From: Falsiroseomonas sp051860665
GTDB taxonomy: Bacteria; Pseudomonadota; Alphaproteobacteria; Acetobacterales; Acetobacteraceae
Length of the DNA: 64,000 nt
NCBI RefSeq assembly: GCF_051860665.1
Contig: NZ_JBHYDM010000006.1
Location: 62,001-126,000, forward strand
Direction: 5' to 3'
The notes beneath the pieces were generated by a model. The model saw only the letters and a program-made list of their open reading frames with translations, was not told the origin of the DNA and ran no database searches. The translations under genes were made by a program, and so were the position numbers. Shown piece by piece: positions 33,777 through 42,072 of the stretch. Positions within the stretch are counted from its first letter, which is position 1, and each line of letters begins with the position of its first letter.

Positions 33777-34295
33777 TCAGTAGTTCGCCTTCTTCTCCAC
33801 GTCGAAGCCGCGCTTGGCGATCAGCATGGTGCGGTCGAATTCGCAGACCAGCTTGCCGTCCTGGTTGAAGCCGCGGGTGCGGACATTGACGATGCCGGCA
33901 TTCGGGCGGGATTTCGATTCGCGCTTGTCCAGCACCTCGCTCTCACCCGAAAGCGTGTCGCCGGCAAACAGCGGGAAGGTCAGCTTGATCTCCTTCCAGC
34001 CGAGATTGGCGATGGCTTTCTGGGAGACATCGCTGACGCTCATCCCCACCAGCAGCGCGACGGTGAAGGGGGAGCAGATGATGCAGCGGCCGAATTCGGA
34101 ATGCTTGGCGTATTCGGCATCGAAGTGCATCGGGTGCTGGTTCATCGTCAGCAGGGTGAACCAGGTGTTCTCGGTTTCGGTGATCGTGCGGTTGGGCCGA
34201 TGCTCATAGATGTGGCCGGGCTCGAAATCCTCGAAATAGCGGCCGAAGCTCTCGCGGAAGCGGTTCGGCGCCACTTCGGCATGCGTCTGCACCAT
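33777..34295 (-). CDS. MaoC-family acyl-CoA hydratase/dehydratase
   Basis: 172 residues forming a single hot-dog domain. The active-site region reads LLTMNQHPMHFDAEYAKHSEFG, the form seen in the branch that includes mesaconyl-CoA/beta-methylmalyl-CoA hydratase-type proteins, not the classic DxNPxH of R-specific hydratases. The ATG at 34295 has GGGAGA 7 bases upstream; a TTG 5 codons earlier is less likely. An exact TTGTCCGGACAA operator (34312-34323) lies 16 bases upstream, so it has its own regulated promoter within the GntR regulon. Likely role: hydration or dehydration of an enoyl/hydroxyacyl-CoA in the island's pathway. Confidence 0.87.
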   Translation of the reverse strand: MVQTHAEVAPNRFRESFGRYFEDFEPGHIYEHRPNRTITETENTWFTLLTMNQHPMHFDAEYAKHSEFGRCIICSPFTVALLVGMSVSDVSQKAIANLGWKEIKLTFPLFAGDTLSGESEVLDKRESKSRPNAGIVNVRTRGFNQDGKLVCEFDRTMLIAKRGFDVEKKANY

Positions 34296-34311
34296 GCTGC
34301 GTTCTCCCAAC

Positions 34312-34323
34312 TTGTCCGGACAA
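34312..34323. promoter_or_regulatory. GntR-type operator TTGTCCGGACAA upstream of the MaoC gene
   Basis: A perfect 12-bp palindrome. On the minus strand a -10-like TAGAAA (34330-34325) ends one base before it, so bound repressor would cover the transcription start. One of six such sites in 34.3-51.5 kb. Confidence 0.75.
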
Positions 34324-34327
34324 ATTT

Positions 34328-35269
34328 CTAGCGCATCGCGCGGTGGCGCGCGAGGGCCCGATAGGCCGGTGCGACGAGCATCGGCATGATGAAGAGCGTG
34401 AGTTGCGCCGCGGCCACGATCAGGCCGAGGTCGCTGTCGCCCGGCGCGCCGAGCGCCGCCAGCAGCAGCACCATGTTGCGCGAACCGCTGACCAGCGCGG
34501 CCGAAAGTGCCCCCGCCACCGGGGCCGGCCGAAAGACCAGGTAGCCGATCGCCTGCAGCAGCAGGTTCAGACCCAGCGCGAAGCCGATCATGCCGAGGAA
34601 CTGCAGCGGCCTTGCGGACAGCGCCTCTCCCACGCCGGCCATGCAGGGCAGGGCGGACAGCGTGACCAGCACGACAAGCCAGGCATCGATGGTCGGCGCC
34701 GCCTGCCGCAGCCGTGGCCGGCCGAGCGCCCAGACCACCAGGGCCGCGCCCGCGAAACTGCTGCCCACCATCACGGCCAGGCGGATGGCCATGTCGAGCG
34801 GATCGACCTGCGCGCCCACCCCCATCAGCCCGGCGACCAGCGGCAGCCAGATGGGCGCCAGCGCATTGGAGGGAAGCGCCACCACCGTCAGCAGCGCGGC
34901 ATCGGCACCGAGCAGCAGGGCGAAGGCCGCGGCCGACATGATGGAAGGCGTGGCCGACATCAGCACCGCCGCGGCCAGGAAGGCCGAGCCCGGCGGCAGC
35001 ACGGCGCCGAGCACCAGCCAGACCAGCAGCGGCACGCCGAGCGTGACCCAGAGCAGGATCAGCACGGCGAGGCCCGGCCGCCGCAGCACCTGGCCGAAGG
35101 CGGCGGGCTCGATCCGCAGCAGGCCGAACAGCATGACGACGATGGAGATGCCGACAAGGCCCGGCCGCGTCGCCTCCGCCAGCCCTGGCAGGGCGATGCC
35201 TGCCAGGGCGCCCGCCGCGATCAGCGGCAGGCCGTTGCGGCGGATCAGCCCGCCCAGGCTCTGCGTCAT
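34328..35269 (-). CDS. BASS-like (bile acid:sodium symporter superfamily) permease
   Basis: 313 residues with about ten membrane helices. The sequence resembles the BASS/arsenite-permease fold: an ISIVVMLFGLLRIEP segment, the crossing region SATPSIMSAAAFALLLGADAALLTVVALP, and a second half with VSGSRNMVLLLAALG. It could move a carboxylate with sodium. Its start overlaps the stop of the TRAP large-permease gene (ATGA), so it is expressed with the TRAP system. A longer open frame upstream is only a shadow of that gene. Exact family and direction of transport are not certain. Confidence 0.72.
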   Translation of the reverse strand: MTQSLGGLIRRNGLPLIAAGALAGIALPGLAEATRPGLVGISIVVMLFGLLRIEPAAFGQVLRRPGLAVLILLWVTLGVPLLVWLVLGAVLPPGSAFLAAAVLMSATPSIMSAAAFALLLGADAALLTVVALPSNALAPIWLPLVAGLMGVGAQVDPLDMAIRLAVMVGSSFAGAALVVWALGRPRLRQAAPTIDAWLVVLVTLSALPCMAGVGEALSARPLQFLGMIGFALGLNLLLQAIGYLVFRPAPVAGALSAALVSGSRNMVLLLAALGAPGDSDLGLIVAAAQLTLFIMPMLVAPAYRALARHRAMR

Positions 35270-36561
35270 CCGCGGAGCGAGGTCGGCAGTGCCGTGACGA
35301 TCTGCGGAAACAGGGTGATCAGCCCGGTGAAGACCATCATGATGACGCAGAAGGGCCAGGCATAACCGGCGATCCGGAAGATGTTCTCGCGGGTCAGCCC
35401 CTGGATGACGAAGAGGTTGAAGCCGACCGGGGGCGTGATCTGCGCCATCTCGATGGTGATGATCAGGAAGACGCCGAACCAGATCGGATCGAAGCCCGCC
35501 GCGACCGCCAGCGGCAGCGTCACCGGCAGGGTCATGACGATGGCCGAAAGGCCATCCAGGATGCAGCCCAGCGCCAGGTAGAACAGCAGCAGCACGAAGA
35601 TCAGCATATAGGGGTGCAGGCCCCAGCCCTGGATCACATTGGCCACATCCGCCGGCAGGCCCAGACGCGCCATGGCCTTTGACAGGAACAGCGCCCCCAC
35701 GATGATCAGACCGATCATCGAGCAGGTCTTCACCGTGCCGAGCAGCGCGCCCCACATGCCGCGCAGCGTCAGCGTGCGCTGGGCCAGGGCCACCAGCAGG
35801 GCGCCGAGCACGCCGATCGCCGCGGCCTCCGTGATGCTGGCGAAGCCGAAATACAGGCTGCCCATGATGAAGCAGATCAGGAAGGCGATGGGGACCAGCT
35901 GCAGCAGCGCACGCAGCGCCTCCGCCAGCGGAATCGCGGGCTCCCTCGGTGGCACCAGCGTCGGGTCCATCCAGGCGCGGAAGGCGATGTAGCCCATGAA
36001 CATCAGCGCCAGGCACAGTCCGGGCACCAGGCCCGCCATGAACAATTCGAGGATCGAGGCATCGGCGACGACGCCATAGACGATCATCGGGATGGAGGGC
36101 GGGATCAGGAAGCCCAGCGTGCCCGCCCCGGCGAGAGAACCAACCGCGAGCCGGCGATCATAGCCGCGGCCCAACAACTCCTGCAGCGTGATGCGTCCGA
36201 CCGTCGCCGTGGTGGCCGCGCTGCTGCCCGAGACCGCGGCGAACAGCGTGCAGCCCAGCACGTTCACATGCACCAGGCGCCCCGGCAGCCAGCGCGTCCA
36301 GGGCGACAGGCCCTTGAAAAGGTTCTCCGACAGCCGCGTGTGGAACAGGATCTCGCCCATCAGGATGAACAGCGGCAGGGTGACAAGTTCCACCGCCGTG
36401 GCGCTGGACCAGATGTCGCCGGCCAGGAAGCGATCCACCCGCATGTCGCGGAAGGCTTCGAGCGCCACGATGCCGATCGACATCAGCGCGACGCCGACCC
36501 AGACGCCGCCGGCGAGTGTCACCAGCAGCATGCCGAGGACGAGGAGGAGGGGGGCGGTCAT
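35266..36561 (-). CDS. TRAP transporter large permease (DctM), system 1
   Basis: 431 residues with about 12 membrane helices. TRAP-M features are LVTLPLFILMGEILFHTRLSE, the VSGSSAATTATVGRI segment (helix-break substrate region) and LIPPSIPMIVYGVV. A second repeat has EMAQITPPVGFNLFVIQG. It uses a sodium gradient to import the solute handed over by DctP. The start at 36561 overlaps the DctQ stop (ATGA). It sits in the order dctQ-dctM-BASS permease; the matching receptor is at 37531-38532, across the carboxymuconolactone-decarboxylase-like gene. Confidence 0.92.
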   Translation of the reverse strand: MTAPLLLVLGMLLVTLAGGVWVGVALMSIGIVALEAFRDMRVDRFLAGDIWSSATAVELVTLPLFILMGEILFHTRLSENLFKGLSPWTRWLPGRLVHVNVLGCTLFAAVSGSSAATTATVGRITLQELLGRGYDRRLAVGSLAGAGTLGFLIPPSIPMIVYGVVADASILELFMAGLVPGLCLALMFMGYIAFRAWMDPTLVPPREPAIPLAEALRALLQLVPIAFLICFIMGSLYFGFASITEAAAIGVLGALLVALAQRTLTLRGMWGALLGTVKTCSMIGLIIVGALFLSKAMARLGLPADVANVIQGWGLHPYMLIFVLLLFYLALGCILDGLSAIVMTLPVTLPLAVAAGFDPIWFGVFLIITIEMAQITPPVGFNLFVIQGLTRENIFRIAGYAWPFCVIMMVFTGLITLFPQIVTALPTSLRG

Positions 36562-37082
36562 TCCACGCCTCCGCTCGCCATCCCGTCGCCGAGATCCGGC
36601 ACTTCCCGCCGCAGCAGCCGCACCAGTCGCGCGCAGAAGCCCAGCAAAAGCAGCGTGAAGCCCAGCGTCAGCAGCAGCTGCGGGATCCAGGTGGGCGTGG
36701 CCATCGGATAGTAGGAGGTGCTGGCGAAGTCGTAGCTGCGGATCAACTGCTGCCACAGCGTCATGGTGGCGAAGCCGATGACGCCGATGGCGAAGACGCA
36801 GCAGGCCATGTCCAGCAGCCGCGCGGCGGCCGGCGGCAGGGTCTGCATCAGCACCGCGACGCGGATATGCCCGCCCTGCCGCAGCGCCCAGCCGGCGCCG
36901 CAGAACAGCACGAAGCATTGCAGGTAGATGGCGTATTCCACCGCCCAGGGCTGCGACCAGTTGAAGAAGCTGGTGACCACGACTTCCACGATCAGGATCA
37001 GCGCGAGCAGCGCCGCGGAGACGGCGGCGACCCAGGCGCCGAGGGTGCAGAGCGCATCGATGCCACGAAGCAGCGGCGTCAT
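36558..37082 (-). CDS. TRAP transporter small permease (DctQ), system 1
   Basis: 174 residues with four membrane helices. The family pattern is visible in EYAIYLQCFVLFCGAGWALRQGGHIRVAVL, where the GGHIRV stretch is characteristic of DctQ. The ATG at 37082 is preferred to one 10 codons upstream because GAGGGG precedes it by 7-8 bases. It is the first gene of the dctQ-dctM-BASS unit and is divergent from the carboxymuconolactone-decarboxylase-like gene over a 71-base spacer with a central palindrome. Confidence 0.9.
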   Translation of the reverse strand: MTPLLRGIDALCTLGAWVAAVSAALLALILIVEVVVTSFFNWSQPWAVEYAIYLQCFVLFCGAGWALRQGGHIRVAVLMQTLPPAAARLLDMACCVFAIGVIGFATMTLWQQLIRSYDFASTSYYPMATPTWIPQLLLTLGFTLLLLGFCARLVRLLRREVPDLGDGMASGGVE

Positions 37083-37112
37083 CGCAGGCCCCCTCGCATC
37101 TCGCGGCGGCAT

Positions 37113-37123
37113 AGCGTTACGCT
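37113..37123. promoter_or_regulatory. Palindrome at the midpoint of the dctQ/CMD divergent spacer
   Basis: AGCGT-T-ACGCT, an 11-base inverted repeat, is centred on 37118, exactly halfway between the two divergent starts (37082 and 37154). It differs from the TTGTCCGGACAA sites, so it may bind another regulator. Confidence 0.35.
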
Positions 37124-37153
37124 GTCTGGCAGAGGCATTGGAAGGATCCCGTC

Positions 37154-37525
37154 ATGGCCGACAAGGCCGAACATTTCGAAGCGACGCTGGGCGCGGTGCC
37201 CGAGAGCGTCGCGCTGCTGCGCCGCCATGCGCCGGAGGCCTTCGCCGCCTATGTCATGGCGCGCGAGGCCGCCTATCGGCTGCCGCCCGAGGGCCACCTG
37301 CCGCTGGCGAGCAAGGAGCTGGTCTTCATCGTGCTGGACGTCGCCGCCGGCCATGTGGAGGGCGCCGTCGCGCATGCCGAGGCCGGGCTGCGCGCCGGCC
37401 TGACGCCCGGCCAGATCATGGAGGCGCTGGGCATCGCCATCCTGATCCATGGCCATCAATGCTGGGCCAAGGCCGGAGCCGCGGTGATGCGCCGTGTGGA
37501 GACGCTGAGCGGCAGTCCCGGCTGA
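37154..37525 (+). CDS. Carboxymuconolactone decarboxylase-family protein
   Basis: 123 residues, all alpha. The CMD/AhpD pattern shows in LPLASKELVFIVLDVAAGHVEGAVAHAEAGLRAGLTPGQIMEAL. The CxxC redox pair of AhpD-type members is absent; the positions are occupied by AGHVEGAVAHA, as in CMD proteins proper, so peroxidase activity is unlikely. GGAAGGA lies 7 bases ahead of the ATG. It stands between the receptor and membrane genes of TRAP system 1, which suggests it takes part in handling the transported substrate, but its reaction is unknown. Confidence 0.83.
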   Translation: MADKAEHFEATLGAVPESVALLRRHAPEAFAAYVMAREAAYRLPPEGHLPLASKELVFIVLDVAAGHVEGAVAHAEAGLRAGLTPGQIMEALGIAILIHGHQCWAKAGAAVMRRVETLSGSPG

Positions 37526-37530
37526 AGGCC

Positions 37531-38532
37531 TCACGCCCGCCCGACGCGCCGCCGGAATTCCTGGATGATCGGGCCGGCGGCCGGATTGGCGCGGGCGAAG
37601 TCATCCGCCATGGTCGCGGTGGCCGCGCGCATCGCCTGCACCAGCGCCGGCGCCGGTTCCTCCACCGTCATGCCGTTGCGCTGCAACTCCGCCATGCGCG
37701 TCGCATGCTCGGCCTTGGAGACGTTCCAGAACTCCGGCTCCATCCGCTTCGCCAGGTCCTGGATGGTGGTGCGGGTGGCGGCCGGCAGGCGCCGCCAGCT
37801 TTCCAGGTTCACCAGCATCAGGTTGGTGGCCCAGAGATGGTTGGTGGTATAGGCGTGCTTGAGGAATTCCCAGTAGCGCTGCGCGACCGCCGTGGTGCCG
37901 GAGGTCATCACCGCATCGACGCGGCCGGAGGCGAGCGCCGGGACCACATCCGGATTGTTCAGCTGCTGCGGCACCATGCCGAGCCGCGTGCACATCTCCG
38001 CCGTCACCCGGTCGTAGGTCCGCATCCGCACGCCACGCAGGTCAGCCGCCGTGTTGATCGGCTTCTTGAAATAGAAGTTCTGCGTCGGCCAGGGCACCAT
38101 ATAGACCAGCGCCACGCCGCGCCGCTCCAGCTCCCGCTCCCAGCTTGCGCGGACCAGGCTGTGCATCACCTGGAGCTCGTCGTAATTGGCGATGAGGAAG
38201 GGCAGGCTCTCGATGCCCAGCAGCGGCAGGTCGCCGACATTCTGGAAGCCGGCGGATTCCGCCATCGGCACCACGCCATCGCCGACCGAGCGCACCGTCT
38301 CGTTCGCGCGCACGCCGAGCGCGCCGCCGGGATGCACCGTCATCTGCACGGCGTCGTTGGTGGCCTTCTTCACCTCCGCGGCGAAGTTCTGGGCATTGAT
38401 CGTGTGGAACTCGGTCGGCCCCCAGGGCAGCGAGATGTCCCAGCGCACCGGAGCCTGGGCGCTGGCGCCGCGCGCCATCGCGCCGGCCAGCACCGCGCCC
38501 CCCGCCATCCGCATCACGTCGCGTCGCTGCAT
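37531..38532 (-). CDS. TRAP transporter solute receptor (DctP), system 1
   Basis: 333-residue periplasmic receptor. The N-terminus MQRRDVMRMAGGAVLAGAMARGASAQ is a signal peptide with a twin-arginine-like start. DctP hallmarks are INAQNFAAEVKKATNDAVQMTVHPGGALG, LPLLGIESLPFLIANYDEL and INTAADLRGVRMRTYD, with the Arg that usually pairs with the ligand carboxylate. The ATG at 38532 has GAGGAA 7 bases upstream. A one-mismatch operator (TTGTACGGACAA, 38602-38613) lies 70 bases upstream in the divergent spacer shared with the enoyl-CoA hydratase gene. Confidence 0.92.
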   Translation of the reverse strand: MQRRDVMRMAGGAVLAGAMARGASAQAPVRWDISLPWGPTEFHTINAQNFAAEVKKATNDAVQMTVHPGGALGVRANETVRSVGDGVVPMAESAGFQNVGDLPLLGIESLPFLIANYDELQVMHSLVRASWERELERRGVALVYMVPWPTQNFYFKKPINTAADLRGVRMRTYDRVTAEMCTRLGMVPQQLNNPDVVPALASGRVDAVMTSGTTAVAQRYWEFLKHAYTTNHLWATNLMLVNLESWRRLPAATRTTIQDLAKRMEPEFWNVSKAEHATRMAELQRNGMTVEEPAPALVQAMRAATATMADDFARANPAAGPIIQEFRRRVGRA

Positions 38533-38601
38533 CTGCCCATTCCTCGTCCCGATGGCCCCTTTCGCGAAGCCAAGCATGGGGCGTGCCTTTCGACAAGGAA
38601 T

Positions 38602-38613
38602 TTGTACGGACAA
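38602..38613. promoter_or_regulatory. GntR-type operator (one mismatch) between DctP and enoyl-CoA hydratase genes
   Basis: TTGTACGGACAA differs from the palindrome TTGTCCGGACAA at one base. It lies 28 bases before the + strand enoyl-CoA hydratase start and 70 bases before the - strand receptor start, so it could control both. Confidence 0.65.
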
Positions 38614-38641
38614 CTCGCCGGGGCCGGGCTAGGCTTTCGCC

Positions 38642-39415
38642 ATGACCCTGCACCTGCTGCGCCACGGCGCCGTCGCGACCCTGCTGATTGACAATCCCGC
38701 ACGCCGCAATGCCATGGGACGCGCCATGTGGGCCGCCCTGCCGGGGCTTTTGGCGCAGGCGGTGGCGGATCCAGCCATCGCCGTGCTCGCGCTGACGGGG
38801 CAGGGTGCCCATTTCTGCGGCGGCGCCGATATCGCGGAGTTCGAGGAGAGCTACGCCACGGCGGAGGCCGCCAGCGCCAGCAATGCCCTGATCCATGATG
38901 CCGTGCAGGCCCTGGCGGATTGCCCGAAGCCTGTGCTGGCCTGCATCCGCGGCGCCTGCGTCGGCGGCGGTGTCGCCATGGCGCTGGCCTGCGACCTGCG
39001 GCTGGCGGCGGAGGATGCGCGTTTCGCCGTGACGCCGGTGAAGCTCGGCCTGATCTACAGCCAGGCCGATACGCAGCGGCTGATGCGGGCCGTGGGTGCC
39101 GGCCGGGCCAAGGAGATGCTCTTCGCCGCCCGCATGGTGGAGGCCGCGGAAGCCGCGCGGATCGGCCTGGTGGAGCGGCTTTTCCCCGTGGAGGATTTCG
39201 CCGCCGCGAGCGAGGCCTATCTGGCCAGCCTTGCCGCCTCCTCCCGCCCCGCGCTGCGTGCCGTCAAGCGAATGGTGGCGGCGATCGAGGCGGGGGCGCC
39301 GCCCGCATCGCCCGAACTGCACAAGCTGTTCGAGGCGCAGTTCCACGGCGCGGATTTCGCCGAAGGCTCCGCCGCCTTCCTCGGCAAACGCGCCGCCCGC
39401 TTCACGGCGCGATGA
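38642..39415 (+). CDS. Enoyl-CoA hydratase/isomerase-family protein
   Basis: 257-residue crotonase-fold protein. The first oxyanion-hole strand is GQGAHFCGGADIAEFEES (about 56-73), the second is CIRGACVGGGVAMALACDLRLAAEDARF (about 101-128). TPVKLGLIYSQADTQRL contains the usual position of a catalytic acid but has no clear Glu pair, so the reaction (hydration, isomerisation or C-C cleavage) is open. Its end overlaps the converging amidase gene by 14 bases. A GntR-type operator lies in the divergent spacer upstream. Likely to act on the acyl-CoA intermediate of the island. Confidence 0.9.
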   Translation: MTLHLLRHGAVATLLIDNPARRNAMGRAMWAALPGLLAQAVADPAIAVLALTGQGAHFCGGADIAEFEESYATAEAASASNALIHDAVQALADCPKPVLACIRGACVGGGVAMALACDLRLAAEDARFAVTPVKLGLIYSQADTQRLMRAVGAGRAKEMLFAARMVEAAEAARIGLVERLFPVEDFAAASEAYLASLAASSRPALRAVKRMVAAIEAGAPPASPELHKLFEAQFHGADFAEGSAAFLGKRAARFTAR

Positions 39416-40664
39416 GCAACTCCGCAAGTCCCACCAGCAGGCCCTCGGCATAGGGCCGTCCCACCAGCTGCACGGAGGCCGGCAGGCCGCCATCCTGTGC
39501 CGGCCAGGGCAGGGCGATGGCGGGCAGCCCGGCGAAATTCGCCAGCGCCGTGAAATCCGCCTGGTCCACCGGTGCCGGCGTTCCATGCGCGAAGGCGCGT
39601 TGTGGCGCGGTGGGCATCAGCAGCGCGTCGCAGTCCTGCAGCGCCCGCAGCGCGGCGGCCTTCACCTCCTCCAGCCGGTGCAGCGCCCGCACCAGCCGCA
39701 CCGTGCCCGCATCCCGGCCATAGGCCAGCGCGGCGCGGAAGCCGGGCGAGGCGGCATGCAGATCATCGACCAGTTCTGCGTGCAGGGCGGCCGCCTCGGC
39801 CTCCACCAGCAGCAGGCCGGCGCGCCGTGCGACGGAGGGATTCCAGGCCGGCATCGGCACCGGCTCCACCACCGCGCCGGCCTCCCGCAGCCGCACCGCG
39901 GCAGCCGCCCAGACGGCGCGCAATTCGGGCTCCATGGTCGCGGCCAGCACCGGCTCCGGCAGTCCGATGCGCAGCCCGTCCAGGCGGGGCGGCGCCTCTG
40001 CCACGGCGCGCCAGCCGGGGGGCGTGGGGCGCCAGGCGGGATCCTCCGGATCGTCCCAGCGCATCGCCTCCAGCCCCAGCGCCGCCAGGCGCGGCGTGCG
40101 CGCCAGCATGCCGACCGTGTCGAGCGCCGGGGAGAGCGGCACGACGCCGCTGCGGCCGATCAGCCCCTGCGTCGGCTTCAGCCCCACCACGCCGCAATAG
40201 GCGGCGGGGATGCGGACGGACCCCATCGTGTCGCTTCCCACCGCCAGCGGCACGAAGCCCGCGGCCACCGCGGCGCCGGAGCCGCCGGAGGAGCCGCCTG
40301 GCGTAAAGCCCTCGCGCAGCGGGTTGATGCAGCGGCCGAAGCCGGGCGTGTCCGTCGTCGCGCCCAGCGCCCCCTCATGCATCGCCAGCTTGCCGAGGAT
40401 CACCAGCCCCGCCGCGCGCAGCCCCCGCACGCAGGGGGCATCCGTTGTGGCGACACGATCGCGGAAGGCGGCGATGCCGGCGGTGGTGCGCAGGCCGGCG
40501 ACATCGACATTGTCCTTGATGCCGATGGCGACGCCAGCGAGCGGGCCGGTGCCGCGCCGCGGCGTGGCGAGCGCGCCCGTCGCATCCACCTGCCAGAAGG
40601 CGTCGATCGCTGCGTCTTCCCGCGCGATGCAATCGAGCAGGGCCGGGATATCGCTCGCGCTCAC
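39402..40664 (-). CDS. Amidase signature-family hydrolase
   Basis: 420 residues. The Ser-cisSer-Lys triad of the amidase family is intact: Lys in IGIKDNVDV (about 50), cis-Ser in FTPGGSSGGSGAAVAAG (about 123), and the nucleophile Ser in GSDTMGSVRIPAAYCG (about 149). It would hydrolyse a linear amide. The GTG start overlaps the stop of the CoA-ligase gene (GTGA), so both are co-translated. Relatives include half-amidases, AtzE-like and GatA-like enzymes; the substrate cannot be read off. In this cluster it may remove ammonia from an amide before or after CoA activation (inference). Confidence 0.9.
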   Translation of the reverse strand: MSASDIPALLDCIAREDAAIDAFWQVDATGALATPRRGTGPLAGVAIGIKDNVDVAGLRTTAGIAAFRDRVATTDAPCVRGLRAAGLVILGKLAMHEGALGATTDTPGFGRCINPLREGFTPGGSSGGSGAAVAAGFVPLAVGSDTMGSVRIPAAYCGVVGLKPTQGLIGRSGVVPLSPALDTVGMLARTPRLAALGLEAMRWDDPEDPAWRPTPPGWRAVAEAPPRLDGLRIGLPEPVLAATMEPELRAVWAAAAVRLREAGAVVEPVPMPAWNPSVARRAGLLLVEAEAAALHAELVDDLHAASPGFRAALAYGRDAGTVRLVRALHRLEEVKAAALRALQDCDALLMPTAPQRAFAHGTPAPVDQADFTALANFAGLPAIALPWPAQDGGLPASVQLVGRPYAEGLLVGLAELLIAP

Positions 40665-42052
40665 TTGCGGTCGTCGATCAGCCGGATCGGCTTCTGGCGG
40701 CTTTCCACCTGGGTCACCGCCGCGAGGGAGCCCGGCGCGCAGAGCGCCACGCCGATCTCGACGCCGAGCCGCATGCGCAGCATGGCCTCCAGCCGCTCCT
40801 GCATCTCGGGCGCCGCCGCACCGCGGATCTCGAGATGTGCCGTCATCGAATCGCGGCCGTCCAGGCGGGTGACGCGGCAGATGAAGTCACCCGTCGCGCC
40901 CTCGGCCTGTTCCACCAGCAAGGCGCCGATTCCGGTCGGAAACAGGTTGATGCCGCGCAGCTTCACCATGTTGTCGCTGCGCCCAAGAAAACCCTTCATG
41001 CGCCGGAAGGGAATGCCGAGCGGATTCGGACCGACGACTTCCTCCGTCACGTCATGCGTATTGAAGCGGATGATCGGAAAGATGTCGTCCTTGAACAGGC
41101 AGGTGCACACCATGTCGCCGAGCCTGCCCTCGGGCACCGGCAGGCCGGTATCGGGGTCGGCGATCTCCAGCATATGCGCATCCTCCTGGATATGCATGCC
41201 GCTGCGGTCCGGCCCTTCGCCGGCGATGATTCCGGTATCGCCCACGCCGTACCAGTCATAGACGGCGGCGCCACCCCAGGCGGCGGAAAGGCTCGCCTGG
41301 GTCTCGCTGCCGAGATGCGCGCAGATCAGGCGGATCGGAATGTCGCGGCCGGGCACAAGCCCTTCCTCCCGTGCCACATCGGAGAGGCGCTTGATATAGT
41401 CGGCGAAGCCGACGATGGCGGTGGCGCCGAATTGCTTCATGATGAAGATCTGCTGCGCGGAGCGTGTCTCCACGCCGGTGCCGGCGGAAAGGAACCGCGC
41501 GCCGACCCAGTGATGCACCGCCTCGCGGATATAGTGGCCGCCATTGATCATGCCGTGGCCATAGACCGAATGCACCACGTCGTCCCGCGTCATGCCGGCC
41601 ATCAGGTACATGCGCGCAAGCAGGCGGTTCTGCACCTCGCGCGACTTCGCGCCGAACAGAAGCGGCTGCGGCGTGCCGGTGGTGCCGCTGGTGGTATGGA
41701 AGATGATCTGGGGGCGGCGTTCCGGCGGATGCGCATCCTGCCCGTGGAAATCGCCAAGCGGCGGATAGGCGGCCACCGAGGCCATCAGGTCCGACTTGTC
41801 GTAGGCCGGCAGCTTCGGTAGGTCGTCCAGGCCCCTGATGTCACCGGGCTCGATGCCCTTGGCGCCCCAGAGCCGCTGGTAGAAGGGCACCTTCCAGGCG
41901 AAGGCCATGATCTTCGCGAAATCGTGTTCCTGCCGCGCCCGCAGCGCATCGCGCGAGACGCCCTGCAGCGCCTGGGGGAAATCCGGACCGATCGGGTAGT
42001 CGCGCAGCAGCGCCGGATGGTCCATGGCCGTGACATAGTCGAAGACCGGCAT
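40661..42052 (-). CDS. PaaK-like (phenylacetate-CoA ligase family) acyl-CoA ligase
   Basis: 463-residue adenylate-forming enzyme. The ATP-binding P-loop is IFHTTSGTTGTPQPLLFG (about 117-134). Further family parts are YDWYGVGDTGIIAGEGP, with the acidic Mg-site segment, and RMKGFLGRSDNMVKLRGINLFPTGI, the hinge leading to the C-terminal domain. PaaK-type ligases activate phenylacetate or related aromatic acids to CoA thioesters, but many divergent members use other acids. It overlaps the amidase start by GTGA and begins 20 bases after the MmgE/PrpD stop. It probably produces the CoA ester degraded by the other island enzymes. Confidence 0.88.
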   Translation of the reverse strand: MPVFDYVTAMDHPALLRDYPIGPDFPQALQGVSRDALRARQEHDFAKIMAFAWKVPFYQRLWGAKGIEPGDIRGLDDLPKLPAYDKSDLMASVAAYPPLGDFHGQDAHPPERRPQIIFHTTSGTTGTPQPLLFGAKSREVQNRLLARMYLMAGMTRDDVVHSVYGHGMINGGHYIREAVHHWVGARFLSAGTGVETRSAQQIFIMKQFGATAIVGFADYIKRLSDVAREEGLVPGRDIPIRLICAHLGSETQASLSAAWGGAAVYDWYGVGDTGIIAGEGPDRSGMHIQEDAHMLEIADPDTGLPVPEGRLGDMVCTCLFKDDIFPIIRFNTHDVTEEVVGPNPLGIPFRRMKGFLGRSDNMVKLRGINLFPTGIGALLVEQAEGATGDFICRVTRLDGRDSMTAHLEIRGAAAPEMQERLEAMLRMRLGVEIGVALCAPGSLAAVTQVESRQKPIRLIDDRK

Positions 42053-42072
42053 GCCGGGCGGTTCCTTTGCGA

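Noticed and set aside
34328..36016. Apparent 562-residue fusion upstream of the BASS-like permease
   Set aside because: The first half is an out-of-frame reading of the DctM gene; the true start at 35269 overlaps the DctM stop by ATGA.
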